A stretch of 64,000 nucleotides of DNA, from assembly GCA_963978895.1 (NCBI GenBank), contig OZ022245.1, positions 28,684,043 through 28,748,042 of the forward strand, read 5' to 3'. Origin of the DNA: Erpobdella octoculata. Its lineage: Eukaryota > Annelida > Clitellata > Hirudinida > Erpobdellidae. The notes under the pieces are model-generated. The model was not told where the DNA came from. It worked only from the letters and a program-made list of their open reading frames with translations, and searched no databases. Both the position numbers and the translations under genes were made by a program. Shown here one piece after another: positions 48,381 to 60,172 of the stretch (its first letter is position 1; every line of letters starts with the position of its first letter).

Positions 48381-51341
48381 TCCTTGAAAGTACGAAGCTT
48401 TCCAGTCGACTGGACAGAGTGTTGCTATTGACGACTATGGTTGTGGTGATGATGATGATGATGGAAATAGTGGAAGTGAATTAAAGTAAATATTAATGAA
48501 AAGACGGTTTTCTGATATGAAACGACGTAAATGCTAAGAAATACGTTATAGAAAAAATAAATTCAAAGGTGGAACAAGACGAATATCACTGATGATGATG
48601 ATTACTGTTACGATGATGATAAATAAGATGACACGAACAAAATGATAATGATAAAAACAATATTAGAAGTTGTAAATACTGTTGGATATGTTATCTCTTT
48701 CTCTCTTCAACACACAAATAAACACACATTTGCACACACATAAGATTTAGAAAACAAAAGAACTGATAAATATGTGCTGTTGTAGATGGTTTATCAAAGT
48801 TATTTTATTTAAAATTGGAGCTAGCCACAGCACAGCTAAATAATTCAATGTGATAACTGATCCAGCAAGTCAGTGAGTCAATTAATTGTCAATCATTTTC
48901 TTGTTTTCAGTAGAAAGAAACGTTTCCAGTTCATTTTTATTTCTACTTCCAACTGTCTCATTTCTGAATTTCTGAAATAGATAAATAAATAAAAAATTAT
49001 TGCTATGTGCAAATAAGTAAAAAGTGAACTTTCAGATAAATAAATAAAGTGTTGTTCTAATAAAAAATCACTAGTGAAAATATCACAAAAATATTAATTA
49101 TTTGTGTAAAAATATTCAATAATGTAAACAAGTTTTTGAAAAGAGCTACAGTGAATCAATCAGTGGTACACACACACACCAACTCGTAGGAACGTTTACG
49201 AAAATGCTTAATCTTATCTCTTATGTTATTCAACACTTTCCTCAATCGTTCTCAGCCATTTTTATTATGATCGTTGAAAAATGACAAAAACTGAAGTTAA
49301 AAAAACATGTTAAAATGAATGAGTAGATGCAACTTTCAATTGAGCAGTTTACTGAAAAAACTTAAAATATATATCATGCTTCGTGGTGGTTGTTTTGTCA
49401 TACATAATGCAGACACTTTTAAACATTTAAAAACAATTCTATCACTAAAATACTGAGTAATTCAATTTTATAACTGATATAATAATAATATAAACTAATA
49501 AATCTTGTAAACTACAATGATTTGTTTTTTAAGTTTACCTTACCTTTGTCTTTTACAGTTTACAGTACCATTACATTTCTTTTTATATCATTGTAAGCAA
49601 ACGCTAATCATCTATTTTAAGCAATTTATTCTGCATTAAAGATAATAACAATAAAAAATACTTTGAGCTTCCAATACTAATAATATTATTCTGTTCATAC
49701 AATTGCAAACAAGCAAACAGGATGTAACTGGGAGGCTGATAGACAGCACTAAACGACGTAAAGTGTTAATAAATAAAATAAAAAATTACTTAAAACAAAT
49801 TAATTAAATAAATTTTAATAAAATCTTTTAGATATCTTACCGTCGAAAATGCCCAGCATACCTAATTCAAACTACAACTAAAATTGCTAAACAACTAGAA
49901 ATCTAATCAACATTTCATTAAAAGTGAACTCAAATAAATGCAATTAATTAAAATATTTATTTCTTAAAATTAATTTTGCAATAGCAAAAAATTAAATAGT
50001 TTACTTTTGTTTTTTTTTATTAATCTGTTTTGAAAGAAAAAATTTGAAAGACTTTTCCAAAGGTCAACAGTCATATATAGTGACTCAGACGTTTTTAACC
50101 CACATAAAATTAACTATTCAATTATCTTAAATAAGTATTTAACTTATTTATAGTATGAAATTGTCAGTAAATTAGGATTTTATTCATAAAAAATGCAACT
50201 CTTAGAGTCTTATTACTTTAATCTGCTAATAATTGTTTTGAGTAGCAGAACCTCAAAACTTTATAATTAAACTCTATTCGGTAGTTGAAACTAATGCGTT
50301 AACTTGGAGTTAGAGGACGCATTACCTCTTTGCACACTAGAAACGGAGTTGTATAATTTGCATTCTGCTTTCTCAGGCAAGTTGAAAATCAAACTCAAAG
50401 ATATTTGAGCAGATATCATTTAATGCAGCAATGAAAACAAAAACTCAAAATCACATCTCATCACTTCAAACAATATCTCTAGAGATCAACAGGTTTTGTA
50501 TGAATACGGGCATTTAATTAAACAAATTTTATTTATGAAATTTAAAATATGAATTGTCAAAAGAGAGAAAGATATTGAATCAAAGGTGATCACAGCCGTC
50601 CTTTAATAGCATTATTATTAAAGATGTCAAACTGGAAGTTTTACATTCAAATGATATTACCAGTATATTTATTTATATAGCTCTTTAATACTGCACATCA
50701 AAAAAATTACTTAAAGAATAATCACTTTAATCAAAATACAATATTCTAAATTAATACAAAGTTTTGACTACAATTATTATAAAAATTAAAATATGATAAA
50801 ATTAATACTTTTAAAATAAAATTTCTAAAATTAGAGCTGAAAAAAATGCCAAATTAAAGTCAAGTGAATTAAAAAGAAATTATGATTTTTGCTGACGAGA
50901 TCCTGACACGAATTAAAACGGGGTTTCTAATCACAGTTTGATGTAACACCGGGTAAGCAATGAATGTCATGGCAATTAAATCAAAACAATTAATAACAAT
51001 GATAAAAATAATAATAATAATACACAGAAATACTGTTTAATTAAAAACAAATCCTGATATTTTCTCATTTTATAAAATAAACAAATTTAAAGCAACCAAC
51101 TAAATGTGAATTAAATGCAATTATAATTCAAATTTGCCAAACCGGGAAACTGATGAATAAAAAACGAGGGGAAACAAAAACAAATTTGAACAAACACTCC
51201 GAAGTTAAGCTGAAACAAACCCAACAAACTTTCTGACCCTTAACCCCTCAAGACCTTACAACCAACTTTGCCTCACCAAAATTTGACCTTATTATATTCC
51301 ACCGCAATGGGTAATTCTATTACCCTGTTGACGTTCTGATC
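48381..51341. other. Intergenic: ORP promoter side and AADAC-type gene 3' flank
   Basis: About 3 kb of AT-rich sequence without a supported exon. GAT-rich patches lie near 48440-48470 and 48585-48620. Non-coding 5' exons of the ORP gene may lie here. No clear polyadenylation signal for the esterase gene was found close to its stop. Confidence 0.55.
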
Positions 51342-53691
51342 TTACAGCTTAGCTTTGAGAAATTGGACAACATCATCTAAAACCCGCCTAGACAAATTAT
51401 AATGTTGAAGCTCCCAAAATAGAAGATGATGAAAGGCTCCTTTGTAGTTGACGGATGTAACGTCGACATCTTGACGTTTCAAACGTTCTGCATACATGAG
51501 ACCTTCATCTCTGAGCACGTCAAATTCTGCCGTCGCGACAAACGTCGCAGGTAGTCCTGACAAGTCGGTAGACATCAACGGTGAGAAAAGAGGATCGAGA
51601 AGGATACTCTTGATGTTTAAGACTGCGGAAGAGAAAGTTGATGAAGCAGGTTCTTTTTTCTTTGATGATTTGACAGCAGTGGTTGTTGAAGGAGCAATAC
51701 CGAGGCTCTTCCAATCGACAAGAGGAGCATATTTTTTTGTCGGATCGATGATTGCTTTGTGCCTACGGATTTTCGTTTTATTTACTTTAATTTTTACATA
51801 TTTATAAATAAATAAAATTAATAATTTTTTATTTATAAATTAATATTTTATATCTATTAATCATTATTTTATATTCACAATTTAGCACTTTCTATTCACG
51901 ATCAAAATTTCTTTTCTAATTATTATAATCAAACACATTGGTCTCATAAAATAATAAAAATCGAACTTTCCATCAACGAAATCCTCTGTAAGCAAGTGTC
52001 CTTCTGAACCAACTGCATACCACAACCAGAAGTTGACCCCGGCATATTTTGGAAGAAAATCGTCGTGTTGATTGTCCAGGTACGAAGGCGTTTCGAGGTT
52101 ATACACCTGGAGTGCAGGTGATATGAGGATTTGAACTTTATTTTTCCAGACAAGATTCGAATCCCTGATCTTCAAATTCAATGCCGCTGCTAAATTTCCG
52201 CCCGAACTGAAACCTGCAAGGTACACAGTACACAATTAATATGTCATTTGAGACCACAGTTGTATAAAATCAAAAATTGGATTTTCAAGTCTCGGTCTCC
52301 ACAGATATTGAGATGTAAATTAGAAGGCCACTGTGATTGTTGCTATACAAAGTGAAGAGCAGAAACAAAAGTGCAGGAGTACTTTTTAAGGACAGAGCGT
52401 CATTATAATATTTGATGTGAGCGAACGCAAGAACTTATCAAAAGAGTGGTCCGAAAAACTTTCGTTTGTTATTTTTAGATATTAATAATTTTCTAACAAC
52501 GATAATTATAGTAACAATTATAAATAATCACCACACACTTTAAAACGTTAAATAACCTCCAATGGCGATCCTGAATGGATCTACATCAAAAGAGATGGCA
52601 TTCTTCATGAAGTGAACAGTCGCAGTGAAACAATCGTTCAAAGGAACAGGATATGGGAATTCCGGTGCAAGCCTGTAGCTGGAATAATATATTAGCAGAT
52701 GTGTCATAATTATGCACAACTTTAACATTCCCAAATAATAATTGTAGTACTAATAATGACTAAGCCACTGACTCTATCGAGATTATAATCATTTTTGTCT
52801 TCTTGCAAAGCTCTTTCAGGAATTTCATTTCAGAATCTTAAAAAATATGCAAGCATAAATAAAAATATATGATGTAATTTATACGCATGCGCAAGTAATA
52901 ATACTACAGTACAGGCACTTCCGAAGGCCCACCCTCCTCCATGAATCCACACTAGGGCAGGCCCGTACGCCTCCTTGTTCAATGATTGGACGACAACTAC
53001 ATCCACTCCATCAAAAGTAGTGTTGTAAGTCTAAAAAATGTTATCAAGATACATTTATAAGACTACAGATTTAAAGAAATTAAATGATGTAGGTGTAAAA
53101 CTTTAAAAAATGTAAATTGATTACCAAAAATATTGAAAAAAAGATAAACGATAGTTAAGAATGTTAGGATGTAGAAATGTTAAAAAAAAATTTACAAGAA
53201 AATCTGATTACCTTGATACCATCCTCATCTTCAACATTTTCTCTATCCACCATCATATCCTCCATCTTCCTAAACAATACAGCTCTATGGCTAACTCCAA
53301 GCACTTCCACAAAAGAACTCTGCCGTTAAAAATTACATGAATTAAAACATAATAAACATTCAGTTCATCTTCTTGAGCATGAAACTGTTGTGAATAAATT
53401 TTTTTAAATAAAATTATCACTTTCTTAGACACTTAAAACAACTATTTAACCTTTCTTATTAACTTATTAGGATTATTAATTATTATTAGGAGTGCAGCAG
53501 AAGTCGAGTCTTTTAAAAATAAATAAATAAATGAAACTAACCACCATGCGACCGATCTTTGCAGTGTGGTAAAACCACGACAAGTCATCTCGCTGTTCCA
53601 AACCTTCCGGGATCTGAGAAGTGAACATAAACCAGACGCCAATGCCTCCGACCAGGGCGCTGATAATGAACAACTTCACCAAACAGGACAT
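51342..53691 (-). CDS. Membrane-anchored esterase/lipase, AADAC/NCEH1 type (HSL family), complete
   Basis: Seven exons join in phase: 53542-53691, 53212-53319, 52919-53030, 52773-52836, 52557-52678, 51937-52213, 51342-51762. They give 417 residues (AADAC 399, NCEH1 408). An uncleaved N-terminal signal anchor (LVKLFIISALVGGIGVWFMF) gives an ER-lumenal catalytic domain. The oxyanion-hole motif HGGGW is at 116-120 and DYRLAPE at the exon 4-5 junction. The nucleophile elbow is GFSSGG (Ser near 188), where the family has GDSAGG, so Asp before the Ser is replaced by Phe. The acid is in EFDVLRDEG (Asp near 358) and the base in GAFHH (His near 388). Likely reaction: hydrolysis of acyl esters or acetylated amides of small or lipid substrates. 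The exon-3 donor (gtgcct) is weak but fixes the phase. Confidence 0.9.
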
Positions 53692-55759
53692 CTTTGCAAC
53701 CTAAAACAAAAAACATCATAAATAGTTTTTCATCTAAAGCATGTCTCAAGGTTTAAAACAAAATCAAATAAGACTTTTTTAGAAGCGACACTTTTGCCTG
53801 AAAATAACCTCTAGAAAAAAAGTGGAACGAAGATCAAACTAACTCTAGATAAAATTTTAATAAGTGATTTATTTATTTTATTTTAACTGAATAATTTTTT
53901 AACGTAAAAAATGTATTGGCAATTTAAAAAAACTCTGAAAATGTTACCAGCCTTGAAGGTATCGGTTTCACATATTAAGATTAGATAACTAATAATCATA
54001 GATATCTATGCTAATAATTAAACCTACATTAAAGACATATCCTATATCTCTACAGTTGTTGCTACACCACATACATCTATTTAAATTACCGACATAATTC
54101 TAATTGCTGCTTTGTGGCAGAGTGTTTTTGAGTTTTAGTAAGAAAAGTGTTATTATAATATAGGTTTTAAGAAATTGATAGATGGCTTTAATGGGAGCTA
54201 AACTTAAAAGTCTTCAAACTGCAGAACGTTATTAGATATTTCATAAAAACTCACACAGCATCAGTGAAATTCTAAATGAACCTTACGTGGTCATAGTTTT
54301 ATCTGGCAGTGTCTGGTACAAGTCTTTTACTCATAAATATAGTGGTTTTACTCCAGCCATTCAATCAATTCAACCAATTCAATCAATCAATATATAAAAG
54401 CCACGACAGATCTAGTTGTCATTTCGTTGACTCAAAGGAAAGTCGAAGGGCTGAGTTGAATCTCCTGACATCTGTTTAAAACCACTCTCTTTAAACGTAA
54501 GGATAAGGGAATGGTAGCAGACGCAGCGTTTTATATCAAATTCTTATGTATGTTGCATTACAAAAAATAGAGAATATAATATATTATTTTTGATGAAAGC
54601 AGTAAAAGCTTTTTTTTTTAAATTACTAAATGAGGTAATTCTCTTCGGTTATTAAACTAATTAAGTAAAAGAAAAAGTTTTCCTATTTTGAATAAGCTCA
54701 GGCTTTTATGACTTCATAATAATTAACATTAGTTGGCTAATTACCGCACCACACTACCATTTAATAACTTTAAAACGCGCACACCTTGCCAGTATTATTT
54801 ATTAGTCAGAGAGAATCGTGATTCTTGATTCGGAATACCTAAGTTCAGTTGTAGGAGTATAGTCACTATTAAGCCTATAGTATAGTCATAGTCTATTCAA
54901 TAGTGTCGTGTACTGCAGAGTTCTAGAATAGATTAATTATTAATTTGTGTTTGTTGTATGCACAGAGAATTTACTCAGAAATTGCTTATTTCCGGGAGGC
55001 CATTATTTATCCTTTTCTTTAATTAAACTTCTTGCACTCTTCCCCGACAGGCGACAGGACACTACTACATATTATTCAAGTGTACATATTTTAAATTAAT
55101 AAATCATAATACTGACTTGCTGTCACCTACACAACAGCACTATTTACGGCGTTCTACAGAGAAAAGTTAGTTATTTATACTATTTATTTAATTAGTATTT
55201 TTTTTACAAAATATGTTTTGGGTATTTATTATTATTATTGAACTTCTGAGGTGAAAGCGTATAGTAACACTTTCTATAGTTTCTATCATCTATATTATTC
55301 TATGCTAATGATTAATTAATATAGAATGTTTTAATAATTAATCTATATGCAAAGTTATTTTATTGCACATATATTTATTTGAGTTGAATATAGTTCTATT
55401 TATATATTCTGTTACAAACTTTTTATTAACTCTTAAAAAACTATCACAAATCTAATTCAGCTAGACTGCTCAGGCTTGACTTTGACTGCTCAGACCCAAA
55501 AGACCCTAACCAACATACGAACTACTAGTTAGTGTTTCTGTTTTTTAATTCTCTTTCTTAAAATTCAAGATTTTAAGTTCACTTTTAAAAGCAATTAATA
55601 GTAATGTGATAGTAGAATGCTAATGATAACCTATTAGAGAGTGAATCAGTATAAAATGTTAGTAAAGGAAGGAAATATTAATTCATTATTGTTCTCTAAA
55701 TATTTAAATAATTACGTTGCATTTTAATTTTTAAAAGTAAGTAATAATTTTGTTATCTG

Positions 55760-55762
<3 letters not shown>

Positions 55763-55801
<39 letters not shown>
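55763..55801. repeat. (GT)n microsatellite, about 19 units
   Basis: Uninterrupted GT dinucleotides. The poly-Cys/Val frame over it is spurious. Confidence 0.97.
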
Positions 55802-55802
<1 letters not shown>

Positions 55803-55939
55803 ATGTGTTTGTTTGGATAAGGATCTATTTAATCATTACATCAAATAGATTTTTAACAAGCTATTATTATGATAATCTAATACATGAAAATGAAGGATTT
55901 GTACATATGTATTTACGTATCGGCATCAAATTTAAACAC

Positions 55940-56078
55940 CTGAACTAATTTTATTGAAATTTGGTGCACTTGGGGAGCATGGTCAGAGGGTGGTTTTTGT
56001 CCACTTTTAAAATATCTGCCAACCAGTTTTCCATTTTGTGGCTGAAAAACCTGGGCAATGCTGGGTATCCCTGCTAGT
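55940..56078 (+). mobile_element. Helitron-type 3' terminus (non-autonomous remnant)
   Basis: The hairpin-like ACCTGGGCAATGCTGGGT (56049-56066) lies 7 bp before CTAG (56074-56077), followed by T. This fits the Helitron 3' end (hairpin, then CTRR, inserted before T). The stretch just upstream (TTATTGAAATTTGGTGCACTTGG) is the usual lead-in in many invertebrate copies. The 5' TC end was not located. Confidence 0.6.
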
Positions 56079-56149
56079 AAAACAAAAAAAATTGAATATT
56101 AAGGTTCTTTACTATTTTTTTTGTTTTATATACAAATTCTATTTTGCTT

Positions 56150-56345
56150 TTGCTTATGTTTGAATTAGATAGACCATTAATTTTTTTTAATTAAAATTCT
56201 ATCATGTAGGAAAAATGTTTTGTTTATGCATGGATTAGATAGACCATTAATTTTATTACTTAAAATTCTATCATCTATGAAAAATATTCATGTGTGGATT
56301 ACATAAACCATTAATTTTGATTATTTAAAAGTTTGTCATCTTGTA
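56150..56345. repeat. Three diverged tandem copies, about 62-65 bp
   Basis: Each copy has GATTAGATAGACCATTAATTTT followed by TTAAAATTCTATCATxTA-GAAAAAT. The third copy is the most diverged (TACATAAACCATTAATTTT). Confidence 0.85.
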
Positions 56346-57064
56346 AAAATTTTTGAAAAATTTTCTTCTTGTGTTAGGATTTGATTGTAAAAGCACTCGG
56401 GGATAATCGGCAGATAGGAAAGATTATTATTATTATTATTAGCACTAAATTCCATTGCAGTTAACTGAGGGGTGTTGTTTTCAAATGAGCTTTCTAAGAA
56501 AAGTCTAAAAACACTTGCACAAAAACACACTTACAAAACTCACATAAAAATCGATAATAATTGGTTGTTTTGGAATAGTTTAAAATAAGCAAGCAATATT
56601 TTGAGTTGCTTCATATTATTTCAAATAAAACTTCAAAGTCTTAAAATATTTAAAAAAAATCTGTTGGAACGGTTTTTTATTTTTTTATTATGTCTATTAT
56701 TGATATCTGAATGAAATTGATATCAAAAGTTTTTTTTTAAATTTATTGACATAAACCTGATATGTGAGTGTTTTTTTTAAATAGATTTTTCGTTGGAAAT
56801 TTATTTTATGCTAAATTCAATTTATATTATTTTCTCAAATGTTTATTTTTTACAACTATGTGAAAAAAATATTAGAGACATAAAGAATCATTAGAACAAA
56901 TTGCAAATCCTGGAATCAATTTGTATTTTTTGAAATATATAAAAAATGTTCATATATTAAAATTATTTTATTGTTTATTTGAATTTTATGAAGATTAACT
57001 TCTAATTTTTTTAAAGATATTTTACAGATGCCTCTAATTGAAATATATGGAAATTGTTTCTTTA

Positions 57065-57130
57065 GGGTCTTTGTGTTTATTAGATATAGACCATTAGTTG
57101 TTTCTCTAGGTTCTTTGTGTTTATTAGATA
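57065..57130. repeat. Direct repeat, about 40 bp, two copies
   Basis: GGTTCTTTGTGTTTATTAGATATAGACCAT plus TAGTTGT occurs twice in a row with three or four changes. It shares TTAGATA-TAGACCAT with the block at 56150-56345. Confidence 0.85.
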
Positions 57131-57287
57131 TAGACCATGAGTTGTATATAAAAATTCTGCTTCACTTATGCTTATGTGTGGAGTAAATTAGATTAGATTT
57201 ATATGAAATTGTATTTTTAAATAATTGGTCTGTAAATGATAAACACTTTATCCAATAAAAAACAGATCATTTTTATAAACCTTTCAG

Positions 57288-58797
57288 TTTCTCCTACAGC
57301 CTTGACCTTTGGCAACCAAACGGTTCAATGTGTCTGAAAGCTCCGTCCAGCCCTGACCAACAGCCTAGCATTGCAAGTTCATCACCTTCCTTTGATGAAA
57401 TGGCAAACTTTTTTACCGAAGCGCAACGTGGTGAGTTTTTTTGATTTGGGAAGTGGTTTTATGAGTGGCTGAATTTGTTTTGTTTCTATTAAAATGATGT
57501 TTGATGAAGAAATGTACGTCTTGATTTTTAGAAAATTTTGTCTGTCACTTGTAGTATGTTAATATAACATTGCTCAGGACCCTGTGGATCTGGCTACAGG
57601 GAATGCGAAGATCTTAATCTGCATTGTGATGATGAAACCACTAAATATTGCTGCATAGATGAAAAAGATAATTCTACAACGTGTATGTAAGTCTTGATTG
57701 ATGTGATGATGATGATGATAGTGATAATGATGGTGGTGAGGATGATGATGATTATAATGGTGGTGGTTATGATGATGATAATGATGATGGTGGTTATGAT
57801 GATGATGGTTAATAGTTGTGAGACTGTGGTTGTGATTAGTGCCACTTGACTTTGGGGAAAATCCTGATAATTTAATTCTTTTCTTATGCTAATGTTTACT
57901 TTGCTGCAGTTGCCAACCTGGTTATTGGGGAGCTCTTTGCGATGGAACTGAGTGGGAAGAAAGTGGGTTTTTTAATATTTTTTGGGTTGCTGTATATATA
58001 TATATAGCTTTAAAAAACCTTGGAATTTGTTCGTCGGGAGCAAGCAAGCTGATATCTGTCTATTCATTTTGTTACAAATTAAGTTTATTAACAGAATGAA
58101 TAACATGTAATTATGTGGGAATATGTCTATGGGAATTTTATCAACATAATTAATCTTTTTGAATAATAATGATGATGATGATAATGATGATATTTCAGGC
58201 AAACAAGCATTTTTAGGCCTCAACTTGATACTGATAATCGGTTTTGTGGCTGTGGTTCTACTCTGTCTCGTCGCCGTGATATTATTCTGTTTCTGTTGTA
58301 GAAGGTCATTTTTATTTTATAATTTTTTTATTATTTATCAATTGTTTTAATTATTGTTTGAAATACATGATCAGATTATTGAATTTTCATTTTAAAATTC
58401 TAGGAAATCTTCCAGTCCGAGAGTGCAAAACAGAGTGGTGAGCTGTTGATTTCCTGTTTTGATTTACCAGCTGTTATTTGGTTTTGGTTTTATTAAACTA
58501 ATTTATTCAAAAAAATTTAATAATAGTTTATTGTATTTATAATCAATTCATAGTTTTTTATTAAATAGATTATTATTAATTTATATATATATATATATCT
58601 TCGATACAACATTCATTGAACGTAACATATTATATATATATTCATTATATTATAATATATATTATTTCATAGAATATACATTATATTAATGGTTTCTTAT
58701 TAAATAGTTTTTTTCCATAAATACATTTCAGCTTTCTCCCGAACAAGTTGGACTTAGCTTAGAAAACAACTCAAACGATTTAGTAAATAAAGTATAA
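57288..58797 (+). CDS. Small single-pass membrane protein with EGF-like motif, 5' end not found
   Basis: Six exons join in phase: 57288-57430, 57578-57686, 57910-57962, 58199-58304, 58404-58437, 58732-58797. About 170 residues are visible. A Ser/Pro-rich start is followed by a Cys-rich segment (GPCGSGYREC, HCDDETTKYCC, TTCICQPGYWGALCDG) whose last part has the C-x-C-x2-G-Y-x-G-x2-C form of EGF-like domains. One strong membrane span follows (about 20 residues, LILIIGFVAVVLLCLVAVIL), then a Cys/Arg stop-transfer (FCFCCRRKSSS) and a short cytosolic tail ending DLVNKV. Exon 1 is open from an AG at 57287 and enters in phase 2, so an upstream exon with signal peptide is expected but was not found. 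The only in-frame ATGs (57328 and later) would leave no signal peptide. Family not recognised. AATAAA (58786-58791) lies inside the last codons. Confidence 0.72.
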
Positions 58798-60172
58798 AGT
58801 TGTTCCAGTTGTTCTATTTCTGTTCTTTCTATTTCTTTCTTTCTTTCTTTTTTCTTTCTCTCTTTTCAATGTCTTTTGGTTTTAACGTATTTTTTATTTA
58901 TTTTTTTTTTAATTTGTTTAATTTTGTGTACAGTATTAAAAAATTAGAATCATCCATCGTCTACGGTGCTGTCGTTTTGTTTATATCGAGTGATGATGAT
59001 TATGATAGTGTTCATACTGGTCCAGATAAATATTATGGTGATAACAATTGATGATGATGATGATGTTTATACAAGTGAGGAAAAATATTATGGTGATGAT
59101 ATTGATAATGAATTCTTACATGATGCAAATATTTTAAAACTTTTTTTATTTAAAAACATTCGAAAATGTTTTCCGGAATCGAAGCTCCTCACGACCGGTC
59201 ACTGAATCTTATTGGTTGATGTGAATTATATTCTTTTACTTTTTGTTGGTGGATAAACTTGAAATTTTATTTAATATGTTTCTTTAGGAAATTTTACTTT
59301 TTGTTCATTCTATCTGATAATATTTTCTAACTTTTCAAGAGCTTCTATTCCACAGCACAGCACATAAAACTAAACTTTTATGTGATTTCATAGTGATTTT
59401 CAATTCTTTGTATACTCCCTTAGCTTCTTTCTATGCAGTTACTACAACTTCAACTACTAATACCACAGCATTAATATACTACTAATTTAACTTTTGACCT
59501 ATGAACTCCATGGATATGCCTAATGTGTATAACAGCTGAAACTTTTGTTCGCTACACCCGAGTTAGATTTTTTTTCATTTGAGAAGTTTTTTTTGCATTT
59601 AAAAACTTTTTTTCAATTGAGGAATCTAGAAATTTTTGTTGTTCATGTTCATACTTAATGTGCAAGACTTGCCCGGGGCAAACCACTCGGACCATACTCA
59701 CCGCCACTATTGAATTCCTTACATGATCTGAGCAACTAACTTAGATCCTTTTGGTTAAGTTTTCCAAAACATGTGATTCACTTTGAGGTTTTTGGCTAGT
59801 TTTAATTTTGATTTGAAAATAATCGTGCTTTTTTGTGAAATAATGTTCTAATCAAAAAGTCTTTTGAATTGACTGCTATCTTCCTGTTAGTCGAATTTTC
59901 ACTTGAAAAAACTATTGTATATATATATATCTTTGTGTGTGTGTATATATATATGTTTGCTACAATCATATGTAGTAGATTTAAATTTAAGAGAAATACT
60001 TCGTTTACAATTTTTCCATGAAATTTCTTCTTCATAGAAACGCCTGACAAATGAAAACAATATGCAGCAATCCTAATTAAAAGAAAATGCAGACATGATT
60101 CAGCAGTGTTGTTATTTGATCATATAAGAAACATAAGATTATAATATGATTATAGATTATAACCCATAATAA
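58798..60172. other. Intergenic between convergent EGF-motif gene and NEK10
   Basis: T/C-rich tract just after the EGF-motif stop (58810-58870), GAT-rich patch (58990-59100), TA/TG simple repeats (59915-59955). A GCCCGGGGCAA piece near 59672 is like one at 24795. No exon seen. Confidence 0.55.

Larger units (their letters stand above)
53692..57287. other. Intergenic between divergent AADAC-type and EGF-motif genes
   Basis: No coding exon could be supported. It holds the esterase 5' region, a (GT)n run (55763-55801), a Helitron-type 3' end (about 55940-56078), and repeated blocks containing TTAGATAGACCATTAATTTT (56150-56345, 57065-57190). A missing 5' exon of the following gene may lie here. 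Confidence 0.55.

Noticed and set aside
57594..57845. Ile/Thr repeat frame on the minus strand
   Set aside because: Antisense of a (GAT)n run in an intron of the EGF-motif gene.
59915..59955. Possible hairpin in TA/TG repeats
   Set aside because: Simple repeat only, no conserved stem-loop or RNA gene signature.
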